From Zafaria ginkgonis (GTDB lineage: Bacteria > Actinomycetota > Actinomycetes > Actinomycetales > Micrococcaceae): a stretch of 64,000 nucleotides of DNA. The position numbers and the translations under genes were made by a program. The stretch lies in the NCBI RefSeq assembly GCF_039540195.1, contig NZ_BAABEO010000011.1, forward strand, positions 186,001 through 250,000, in the 5' to 3' direction. Shown here piece by piece: positions 33,935 through 41,211 of this stretch. The notes beneath the pieces were generated by a model that did not search any database, was not told the origin of the DNA, and was given only the letters and a program-made list of their open reading frames with translations. The stretch's first letter is position 1; every line of letters starts with the position of its first letter.

Positions 33935-35224
33935 GGCAGCGGACAGTTGCGCCTCCCGGGCCGGCCGGGTGGCGCCGTCGGGCCCGTAGTCGAGGTATCC
34001 CCGCTGGATCTTGATGTGGTCGGCCAGGTACTTGGCGTCGTGCCAGACCCCCCAGATGAAGCTTGAGCCGCGGCGCGACTGCCAGGGCAGTCCCAGGAAG
34101 TAGACGCCGGGCTCGGACGCCACGCCGCGCTGGTGCTTCGGCCGGCCGTTCGGGTCGAACGTGTCGACCTGCAGCCAGCCGTAGTCGACGGCGAAGCCGG
34201 TTGCCCAGACGATCGAGGCGACCCCGGCGCCGGCGAGGTCGAGTTCGAGCAGCGGGTTCGTCACGCACTCCGGGTCGGGCCCCAGGATGTGGGCCTCCGG
34301 CTCCTCTGGAAGGTCGAGGCCGTTGCGCTCGATGTAGGCGTCGGCCTCCTGAAGCAGCGCGAGGTAGTTGGCGTCGCCCCTGGCGATGTTGCCGCCGAGG
34401 TCCGGCGCGAAGCGCAGGGTCCCGTTCCGGTAGGACTCGGCCCGGCCGACGAGCCGGATACCGCTCTCGGCGAGGGCGCGGAAGTCGACAGTGTGGCCGC
34501 CGTTGGCTCCGCTCACCGCGATCGTGACGTGCTCGGCGCCCTGCGGCGGGGCGGATGCCTCCCACTTGTTGAGGACGCCGAGCCACCAGCAGAAGTCGCG
34601 CCCGCGGTAAGCGCGCGGCGGCCGGTCGTGCGGGCCGACCGCGAGGTAGACCTGCCGGCCCGACTTCCGGATTTCTTCGGCGATCTGCACCCCGGAGGAT
34701 CCGGCGCCGACCACCAGGACGGGGCCTTCGGGAAGCTGCTGCGGGTTGCGGTAGGAGCTGGAGTGGATCTGCCGGATGCCCGCCTGGTCCGGAACCAGGG
34801 CCGGGATGACCGGGCGCTGGAAGGGGCCCGTCGCGGCCACCACGTAGCGGGCGTCGATGGTTCCTTCCGACGTCTCCACGCGGAAGCCGGGCCGGCCGAT
34901 GTTCTTGCGCACTGAAGTCACTTCCACGCCGCATCGGATCGGCGCGTTGAACTTCTCCGCGTATTCCTCGAAGTAGTCCGCCACCTGCTCTTTGGAGGCG
35001 AAGGCGTCGGGGGCGACGTCGCTGAACTCCAGGCCCGGGAAGCGGTCGTGCCAGGCCGGCCCGTTCGCCACCAGGGAGTCCCAGCGCCCCGAGCGCCACC
35101 GCTCGGCGATGCGGTCGCGCTCCAGGACCAGATGCGGCACCCCGGCCTTGCTGAGGTGCTCGCTCATCGCCACCCCGGCCTGGCCGGCGCCGACGATGAC
35201 GACTTCGGTTTCTTCGTTCGACAT
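33923..35224 (-). CDS. Flavin-containing monooxygenase (CzcO/YUCCA-like)
   Basis: 433 residues from ATG 35224 (MSNEETEVVIVGAG), behind GGAGACAGGG. The FAD-binding VVIVGAGQAG and the NADPH-binding VLVVGAGSSGVQIAEE are complete, and GIRQIHSSSYRNP corresponds to the F-x-G-x-x-x-H-S-x-x-Y fingerprint of class B monooxygenases. GLPWQSRRGSSFIWGV near the end is typical of the bacterial branch that resembles plant YUCCA enzymes. It heads the operon with RidA, DUF1028, M20 and AspA (85 bp to RidA) and is divergent from a LysR regulator. Likely reaction: N- or alpha-carbon oxygenation of an amine or amide that breaks down through an imine. Confidence 0.85.
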   Translation of the reverse strand: MSNEETEVVIVGAGQAGVAMSEHLSKAGVPHLVLERDRIAERWRSGRWDSLVANGPAWHDRFPGLEFSDVAPDAFASKEQVADYFEEYAEKFNAPIRCGVEVTSVRKNIGRPGFRVETSEGTIDARYVVAATGPFQRPVIPALVPDQAGIRQIHSSSYRNPQQLPEGPVLVVGAGSSGVQIAEEIRKSGRQVYLAVGPHDRPPRAYRGRDFCWWLGVLNKWEASAPPQGAEHVTIAVSGANGGHTVDFRALAESGIRLVGRAESYRNGTLRFAPDLGGNIARGDANYLALLQEADAYIERNGLDLPEEPEAHILGPDPECVTNPLLELDLAGAGVASIVWATGFAVDYGWLQVDTFDPNGRPKHQRGVASEPGVYFLGLPWQSRRGSSFIWGVWHDAKYLADHIKIQRGYLDYGPDGATRPAREAQLSAAPAS

Positions 35225-35280
35225 CCCTGTCTCCATTCCGTCTCGGAGGTCTTGGAATCCAGACTGGTTCGCCCCGCTTG

Positions 35281-35333
35281 ATCTGTAAAGCAGTGGTTTC
35301 CGTTCCACTGCATCGAAAAAACAGATGTAGCAT
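35281..35333. promoter_or_regulatory. Nested inverted repeats and leaderless LysR promoter
   Basis: GCAGTGG (35290-35296) and CCACTGC (35305-35311) form a perfect inverted repeat with an 8-bp spacer; ATCTGT (35281-35286) and ACAGAT (35321-35326) enclose it as an outer pair. TAGCAT (35328-35333) lies exactly 6 nt before the LysR ATG, so the -35 region coincides with the inner repeat. This is the expected LysR site controlling itself and the divergent FMO operon. Confidence 0.65.
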
Positions 35334-35339
35334 GGAGGG

Positions 35340-36263
35340 ATGGACGTCACGCTCACGCAGCTGCGCTACTTCTCCGAGGCCGCGGCCTGCCTTTCCATGA
35401 CGGGCGCCGCCGAAAGGCTCAACGTGGTCCAGTCGGCCGTTTCCACCGCCGTCTCCCAGCTGGAGCGGCACGTGGGAGCGCAGTTTTTCATCCGCCAGCG
35501 TTCCAAGGGGCTGATCCTCACCCCCGCGGGAGAGTCGTTCCTGCGCGACGCCCAGAGCGTCCTCGCGCGGCTGGAAGAGGCGCTGGACCACGCCCGCGGC
35601 GAACAGCAGGCGATCGAAGGCAGGGTGCGCCTGGCCTGCTTCAGCACGCTGGCGCCGTTCCTGATGCCCGGTCTCCTGGCACGGCTGCGCACGGAGAACC
35701 CGCGGCTGGAGCTCGACGTCACGGAGGCCGACATGGCGGGGTGCGCCGCGGCACTGCTCAACGGGCAGGCCGATCTGGCGCTGTGCTACGACCTGGGCCT
35801 TCCGCCGGGGATCACCACCACAACGGTGGCCACCTCCCGCCCGTACCTGGCCCTGCCTCCGGACCACCGGCTGGCCGGACGCGGCACGGCGTCCCTGGCG
35901 GAACTGCGCGAGGAGCCGTTCGTGCTGCTTGACCTGCCGCACACGCGCGACCTGATGCTTTCCATCCTCGGCGTGGCCCACGTCCAACCCGACGTCAGGT
36001 TCCGCTCCGCCAGCTACGAGACCGTCCGGACCTTCGTCGCCCACGGCCACGGGTACTCCGTCCTGCACCAGCGTCCGCGGCACGGCTGGACCTACGACGG
36101 CGGAAAGGTGGCCGTGGTGGAGATCGCCGAGGAGGTCCCGGAACTGCGCACCGTCCTGGCGAGCCTGGCAAGCCAGCGGGCGACGGCGCGCCTGCGTGCC
36201 GTGGGACAGGCCGTGCGCCACCTGGTGGCCGATCCGCGGAAGGGTCCGGCCGGGAAGAGCTAG
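35340..36263 (+). CDS. LysR-family regulator of the FMO-RidA-M20 operon
   Basis: 307 residues: winged HTH (LRYFSEAAACLSMTGAAERLNVVQSAVSTAVSQLE) and a ligand domain in which LAPFLMPGLLARLRTENPRLEL and DLALCYDLGLPPG resemble the amino-acid/aromatic-sensing LysR branch. It is transcribed divergently from the FMO operon across a 115-bp gap with nested palindromes. The message looks leaderless: GGAGGG touches the ATG and so cannot act as a ribosome site. Its stop overlaps that of the convergent TetR gene (CTAG, 36260-36263). Confidence 0.9.
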   Translation: MDVTLTQLRYFSEAAACLSMTGAAERLNVVQSAVSTAVSQLERHVGAQFFIRQRSKGLILTPAGESFLRDAQSVLARLEEALDHARGEQQAIEGRVRLACFSTLAPFLMPGLLARLRTENPRLELDVTEADMAGCAAALLNGQADLALCYDLGLPPGITTTTVATSRPYLALPPDHRLAGRGTASLAELREEPFVLLDLPHTRDLMLSILGVAHVQPDVRFRSASYETVRTFVAHGHGYSVLHQRPRHGWTYDGGKVAVVEIAEEVPELRTVLASLASQRATARLRAVGQAVRHLVADPRKGPAGKS

Positions 36264-36871
36264 GGGGCCGCCGGGCTTCCGACGCCGAGCCTGGAGATGC
36301 TGCGGTGCAGCAACAGCCGCTGCCGCGATCCGCTCAGTGCGCCCGGGTCCAGCATCGAGGTGACGTGCAGCCCGATCATTAGGTTGAGCAGTTCCTCGGC
36401 CACCGCGTCGGGATCCGGGATCGGGGCGCATTCCCCGTCCACCTCGGCCTGGGCGAGGCAGGCGAGGATTTCCGAGCGCCAGTGTTCCAGCGCCGCCCGC
36501 CCGACGTCCCGCAGGGACTCCTCGGTCTGCGCACGCTGCCAGAAGGCGACGGCCACCCTGGCCTCGACGGTGGTGACCGGGTCGGCGGGGATGATCTCCA
36601 GGCAGAGCGCGTTCAGGGCGCCGATCCCGCGCTTTCCGGCACGCGACGCCGCGATGCGGTCGTTGGTGTTGTCGCAGATGAGCCGGTAGGCGGCCAGGAG
36701 CAGGGCGTCCTTGTTCGGAAAGTAGTGGGCCAGCACGCCCGGGCCCGCATACCCGCACGCATGGGCGATGTCACGCATGCTGGCGTTCTCGATCCCCTGT
36801 TCGGCGATGAGCCGCCAGGTGGTCTCGATGATGGTGCGGCGGCGTTCCCCATGGTCGACAAGGCGGGGCAT
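36260..36871 (-). CDS. TetR-family regulator (near amine oxidase)
   Basis: 203 residues with an N-terminal HTH (MRDIAHACGYAGPGVLAHYFPNKDALLLAAY) and a C-terminal domain of the BetI/TetR_C_6-like type (VEARVAVAFWQRAQTEESLRDV). Start 36871 follows GAGGAG. It lies downstream of the amine oxidase on the same strand, separated by a terminator, and overlaps the LysR stop tail to tail. Regulation of amine oxidation or choline-like compounds would suit the family, but no operator could be assigned. Confidence 0.87.
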   Translation of the reverse strand: MPRLVDHGERRRTIIETTWRLIAEQGIENASMRDIAHACGYAGPGVLAHYFPNKDALLLAAYRLICDNTNDRIAASRAGKRGIGALNALCLEIIPADPVTTVEARVAVAFWQRAQTEESLRDVGRAALEHWRSEILACLAQAEVDGECAPIPDPDAVAEELLNLMIGLHVTSMLDPGALSGSRQRLLLHRSISRLGVGSPAAP

Positions 36872-36917
36872 GTGACTCCTCGGAAAAGGCCACGCTGGCG
36901 GCCTGCGGTGAGTGGAC

Positions 36918-36953
36918 TGGCGGCGTCGGGCCCTTACGGACCCGACGCCGCCA
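36918..36953 (-). terminator. Terminator after the amine oxidase gene
   Basis: TGGCGGCGTCGGG (36918-36930) pairs perfectly with CCCGACGCCGCCA (36941-36953) around a 10-base loop, 14 bp beyond the amine oxidase stop on the minus strand. Confidence 0.75.
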
Positions 36954-36966
36954 CGTTACCCGGGAA

Positions 36967-38910
36967 TCAGTGGCAGCCGCCCCCGGCGTCGCAGTGGCGC
37001 GCAGTGTTCGCCGGGACGTTCAGGGCGGGGTTGCCGTCGAAGAAGCCGTGGGGCTTGAGCATGAAGCCGACCGTGTCCACCGGCATGATGGGCCAGTCCT
37101 CCGGGCGCGGGAAGTGCGTGAGGCCGAAGGAATGCCACACCACGATGTCCTGCCCGTCGATGTCCCGGTCCTGGGCGACGTAGGCCGGCAGGCCCGCCCC
37201 GCCCGGGTGCTGGTTGACCAGGTCGCCCGCGGCGTAGAGTTCGCCCTCCGCGTGCCGGGTGACCCACAGGTGGTGCCGGGCAAAGGCGGCGCGGGCGGCG
37301 ATGGAGGAATCGTCCGCCATCGCCAGGGTGGGGCCGGCCTGCGGGTAGAGCGTGTAGCCGACCGGGTGGCCGACGTGGTTCAGCGAACCCGGGTTGCTGA
37401 TCTGCCACACCCGGCCGACGGCGGCGTCCGCGTCGCGGACGGCCTGCGACTCGCGCGCGAGCAGGGTGCGCTTCTGCGTGAAGGCGTTCCCGTGCGGGTT
37501 GTTCCGGTCCTTGGGCAGGCGCACCATGTCCAGTTCCTCGACCCGGTTCTCCGTGCCGTCGACCATCATGTCCAGCCGGGCGCTGAAGAGGTGCTGGTGG
37601 TAGGGGGCGCCGAGGCCGGGGGCGATCTCGGAGGCGTAGGGATATTCGCTGTCCGGCAGGGCGGCCGTGAAGACGATGCCGGTGGCCTTGGCCTCGAACT
37701 CGATCGTCCCGTCCAGGTAGAGGTACCAGTAGAAGCCGTAGTCGTAGTTGCCGACGGTGGTGAAGAAGGAGACAACGAGCCTGCGGTTGCGGCGCACCTC
37801 GTTCGAGCCCGCCCACTCGTCGGTGTGCTTCCACAGGATGCCGGCGTCTTCCTCGTGGATGCAGATGCCGTTTTCGATGGTGCGGGGGTTGCCGAAATCG
37901 TCGGCGACCACGGGAGAGAGGTAGGTGATCTCCCCGAGGCAGTCGCAGCCCAGGCGCAGGGAGTTGGCGTCGCGGCCCACCAGGTATTCGCCGGAGTCGA
38001 AGTAGTTCTGCCAGCTGCGCACCGGGGCCGGGTCGCCGTAGGGCACCACCATCTCGGAAATCGAAGCGCGGTGGACCAGCGGCCGGCGGCGGCCGGCGTG
38101 GGTGTGGTGGAGCTGGTGCAGGACCAGGCCTTCCCGGGCGTCGAAACCGATGCGCAGGTCCCAGCCCGCCCACGTCAGGAGGTTGCCCTCCATGGAGAAG
38201 CTGGGGCCCTCGGGCTGGATGACCTCGATGGGCTTGAGATCGGTGCGCAGCTCGCCGTGGATGGCCGGGTCCGTGTAGTTGCCGTTCACCTGCGGGACGG
38301 GAACGGGCCCGAGGTCGATGAGCCGGTCGACGCGGCCCCGTTCCATGTCGACGAAGGCCACCAGCCCGTCGATCGGATGGGCCCAGGCATGGTCGGCCGG
38401 ACCGTCCTGGCGGAAGCCGAGGCCCCGGAGCAGGCGCTTGCCCTCCTCGTTGGGGTACTCGAAGACTCCCGCGGAAAGGGGAGCCACGCGGACCTGTTCG
38501 GGCGTCAGCCCCCGGCTGGCCAGCGCGCCTTGCCAGCCGGCGTCGGCGGCAAGGATCCGCTCGATCTGCTCGAATTCCTCCAGCAGGACGGGCACCTGCC
38601 CGTCGACGGCCGGGTCCAGTTCCCGGGAGTCCAGCACGGCGGCCGAGGACAGCGAAACCGTCACGTCCAGCGAACGGCCCAGGGTCGCGTCCCAGAGCAT
38701 GACCCGCACCTTCCGGTCGGGGTTTCGGGATCCCGCGCCGTAAAGCTCGGCCTTGGACGGCTCCAGCAGGCCGAGATAGGCGAACCTCGTCGATTCCAGG
38801 ACCAGCCCCGCCTCCTCGAGAATGCGCCGGGCTTCCCTGATTTCGGAGCCCGAAAGCTGGTTCAGCGGGTGCAGGGTTTCAACTTCGGGGGAACGCGTCT
38901 CTAGTGTCAT
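36967..38910 (-). CDS. tynA: Copper-containing primary-amine oxidase
   Basis: 647 residues, close to the phenylethylamine and histamine oxidases of Arthrobacter globiformis. It oxidises primary amines to aldehydes with release of H2O2 and ammonia. The cofactor tyrosine (about Tyr389) sits in TVGNYDYG, the T-x-x-N-Y-D/E-Y site that becomes topaquinone. The catalytic base is about Asp305 in YFDSGEYLVG, and the copper ligands are the HQH pair near 438-440 and the His in THFPRPEDWP near 600. No signal peptide, as in Arthrobacter enzymes. Start 38910 follows AGGAAG. The divergent aldehyde dehydrogenase would process its product but is frameshifted in this sequence. Confidence 0.94.
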   Translation of the reverse strand: MTLETRSPEVETLHPLNQLSGSEIREARRILEEAGLVLESTRFAYLGLLEPSKAELYGAGSRNPDRKVRVMLWDATLGRSLDVTVSLSSAAVLDSRELDPAVDGQVPVLLEEFEQIERILAADAGWQGALASRGLTPEQVRVAPLSAGVFEYPNEEGKRLLRGLGFRQDGPADHAWAHPIDGLVAFVDMERGRVDRLIDLGPVPVPQVNGNYTDPAIHGELRTDLKPIEVIQPEGPSFSMEGNLLTWAGWDLRIGFDAREGLVLHQLHHTHAGRRRPLVHRASISEMVVPYGDPAPVRSWQNYFDSGEYLVGRDANSLRLGCDCLGEITYLSPVVADDFGNPRTIENGICIHEEDAGILWKHTDEWAGSNEVRRNRRLVVSFFTTVGNYDYGFYWYLYLDGTIEFEAKATGIVFTAALPDSEYPYASEIAPGLGAPYHQHLFSARLDMMVDGTENRVEELDMVRLPKDRNNPHGNAFTQKRTLLARESQAVRDADAAVGRVWQISNPGSLNHVGHPVGYTLYPQAGPTLAMADDSSIAARAAFARHHLWVTRHAEGELYAAGDLVNQHPGGAGLPAYVAQDRDIDGQDIVVWHSFGLTHFPRPEDWPIMPVDTVGFMLKPHGFFDGNPALNVPANTARHCDAGGGCH

Positions 38911-39042
38911 GGCACTTCCTGTCGGGAATTTTTGGTGATACAACTGTTCAACCAAGATGATGTTAGCCAAGTCACGGGTCGCCGTAAAGGGCCGATCGGG
39001 CCAGGCCGGCGTCGTCACCCGTCCGCAACGAGGAGTGACGTG

Positions 39043-39615
39043 ATGGCCGCAAAAGGCTCCGGGGGAAACCCCTGCGGGCTTGCGCTCCCGGCCCTGGTGC
39101 TCATCGGGTCGGCCGCCCACGTGGGCGCCGCGGCGGCAGCCGGGGGCGCGATGGCCTGGGGCATGGGGGGCATGGCCCTCGCCTGTCTGACGTGCCTGAT
39201 CCACCTGCGGACTGGGGGCCGGGGCGGTTCCTGCGCCGCGACCCACTTGCTGTTCATGTCCGCCGGCATGGTCCTGGTGCACATGGCGTGGCTGACGCTG
39301 CACGGCGGGCACGCCGGACACCATGAAGCGCTGCCGGGCCCGCTGCCAGCCGCGGCCACGCACTCACAAACACTGCACGCCCAGGCGATGCTCGCCGTCG
39401 TGGCCGTCGAAGTGTTCTGCATGGCCGGCGCCGCCGGCCTGCTCCGCCGGGCCCGAACGGGCGCCCGGGGAGCAAGCCCGACCCATCCCCACCCAGAGGA
39501 GAACCACCATGACCATCGGAGAGACCTTGACCCCATGGACCGAAAGGGCCAGCAGGCTCCGCCCCGATGGCCGCTCGCTCATCGGCGGCGAGCGCACGTC
39601 CGCGCTGTCCGGTAG
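39043..39615 (+). CDS. Small histidine- and methionine-rich membrane protein, unknown function
   Basis: 190 residues from ATG 39043 (AGGAG 8 bp upstream). Four hydrophobic segments are visible: LALPALVLIGSAAHVGAAAA, GMGGMALACLTCLIHL, HLLFMSAGMVLVHMAWLTL and QAMLAVVAVEVFCMAGAAGL. Loops carry HGGHAGHHEALPG and several Met and Cys residues, which could bind copper. The frame runs 107 bp into the aldehyde dehydrogenase gene, and its last 35 residues (after THPHPEENHH) look like read-through, so the natural end may be earlier. I do not recognise a family. Lying between a copper amine oxidase and its aldehyde dehydrogenase, a role in copper supply is possible but speculative. Confidence 0.6.
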   Translation: MAAKGSGGNPCGLALPALVLIGSAAHVGAAAAAGGAMAWGMGGMALACLTCLIHLRTGGRGGSCAATHLLFMSAGMVLVHMAWLTLHGGHAGHHEALPGPLPAAATHSQTLHAQAMLAVVAVEVFCMAGAAGLLRRARTGARGASPTHPHPEENHHDHRRDLDPMDRKGQQAPPRWPLAHRRRAHVRAVR

Positions 39616-40998
39616 GACGCGCCCCACCACCAACCCGGCGACCGGATCGGCCCTTGCGGAACTGGCCGCCTGCGGGGCCGAAGACGTCGACCGGGCGGTG
39701 GCCGCCGCGCGCCGGGCCCAGCCCGCCTGGGCGGCGATGGGCGCGGAGGGGCGAAAGGAGGCCCTGCTCGGCTGGGCCGCGGTGCTGGAGCAGCACTCGA
39801 TGGAGCTCGCCCTGCTGGAGAGCCTCGACAGCGGACGCCCCGTTCTCCAAACCAGCACGGTCGACGTGCCCGGGGCCATCTCGTGCCTGCGGTGGTATGC
39901 CGAGGCCGCCGACAAGCTGGCCGGGGAGCTTCCCGCGGTGCCGCCGGGCGCCGTCGCCCAGGTCAGCCGGGAACCCTTGGGCGTCGTGGCGGCGATCGTG
40001 CCTTGGAACTTCCCGCTGGAGATCGCGGCGTGGAAGCTGGGCCCCGCCCTGGCCTCCGGCAATACGGTGGTCCTCAAGCCGGCCGAGCAGACCTCCCTGA
40101 GCACGCTGCGCGCGGCGGAGCTCGCGGTCGAGGCCGGCCTGCCGGCGGGGGTCCTCAACGTGGTCACCGGTTCGGGACGCGAGGTGGGGACCGCCTTGGC
40201 CCACCACATGGACGTCGATGCGCTGGCCTTCACCGGCTCCACGGGCGTGAGCCGCACCCTGCTGGAGGCATCCGGGCGCAGCAACCTCAAGCGCCTCAGC
40301 CTCGAGGCGGGGGCAAGAGCTCGAACATCGTCTTTGCCGATACCGGCGACCTCGCGGCGGCCGCCGCGAAGGCAGCGTTCGGCGCCTACTACAACAACGG
40401 CCAGGTCTGCTCGGCGAACTCCCGCATCCTGGTCGAGCGGCCCATCTACGACGACTTCGTGCAGCTCCTGGCCGAGGCGGCGGCGGGCTACCGGCCGGCC
40501 GACCCGCTCGCGGGGGTTGCAGGGAACGGGGCCCTGATCTCCACCGCCCACGCCGACGCCGTTTCAGCATGGGTCCCGCGCGGCGCCGCGGACGGCACGG
40601 TCCTGTTCGGCGGGAACCGGGTGGAGATTTCCGGCTCCAACGCCTACCTCGAGCCGACGCTGATCGCCGGCCTGCCCGCGGACCACGCCGTCCACCGGGA
40701 GGAGATCTTCGGTCCCGTCGCCGTTGTGCATCCCTTCGACGCCGAAAGCGAAGCGGTGGCGCTGGCCAACGCGACGGACTACGGGCTGGCGGCCTCGGTG
40801 TGGACGTCCAGCCTGGGGCGCGCCCACCGGGTCGCGGGCGGCCTGGTGGCCGGCACCGTCTCGGTGAACACGGTGGACGCGCTGGGGAACACCACGCCCT
40901 TCGGGGGGTTCCGGCAGTCCGGGTTCGGCAGGGACCTGTCCCTGCACGCCTTCGACAACTACACGGCTCCGAAGACGACGTGGATCCAGTTCGGCTGA
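39509..40998 (+). pseudogene. Aldehyde dehydrogenase interrupted by a -1 frameshift
   Basis: From ATG 39509 (MTIGETLTPWTERASRL, AGAGGAG upstream) the frame encodes a NAD-dependent aldehyde dehydrogenase through VVAAIVPWNFPLEIAAWKLG and FTGSTGVSRTLLEAS to LSLEAG. At the G5 tract 40309-40313 one G is missing: LSLEAGGKSSNIVF needs six. The sense then continues in the next frame, including catalytic Cys in NNGQVCSANSRILVE, EEIFGPVAVVHPF and the end FDNYTAPKTTWIQFG, stop 40998. Restored, it would be about 496 residues, normal for phenylacetaldehyde-type dehydrogenases, and would complete amine oxidation with tynA. A homopolymer sequencing error at a contig-level assembly is as likely as a true mutation. 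Confidence 0.88.
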
Positions 40999-41022
40999 GC
41001 CGGTTCAGGTGATTCGGGCAAG

Positions 41023-41067
41023 CGGTGGCGCGTCCGGCGGAAGAGGCTTCCGCCGGACGCGCCACCG
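41023..41067 (+). terminator. Perfect 20-bp-stem terminator after aldehyde dehydrogenase
   Basis: The arm 41023-41042 (beginning CGGTGGCGCG) is fully complementary to 41048-41067 (ending CGCGCCACCG) around GAGGC, and is followed by TCTATTTC. It separates the amine genes from the permease operon. Confidence 0.8.
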
Positions 41068-41077
41068 TCTATTTCAT

Positions 41078-41097
41078 CATCTACAAAACAGATGCAG
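41078..41097. promoter_or_regulatory. CATCT-N7-AGATG palindrome upstream of permease operon
   Basis: CATCT (41078-41082) and AGATG (41090-41094) are inverted around seven bases. The segment AAAACAGATGCAG (41085-41097) matches AAAACAGATGTAG at 35318-35330 in the FMO/LysR region in 12 of 13 positions, which may mean a shared regulator. Confidence 0.4.
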
Positions 41098-41211
41098 AGG
41101 ATCGGAAAACGCTTGTTTACGTGATGCAGGCCACGCTCCTACGCTGACTTCAACGCGGCCAATCCCGCATTCGACCGCCCAAGCGGTCCCCCGTTCGGAG
41201 GAGTGACTCAC

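Noticed and set aside
33906..36758. Minus-strand open frame of 950 codons across FMO, LysR and TetR genes
   Set aside because: It spans three well-supported genes in another frame and has no domain; a GC artefact.
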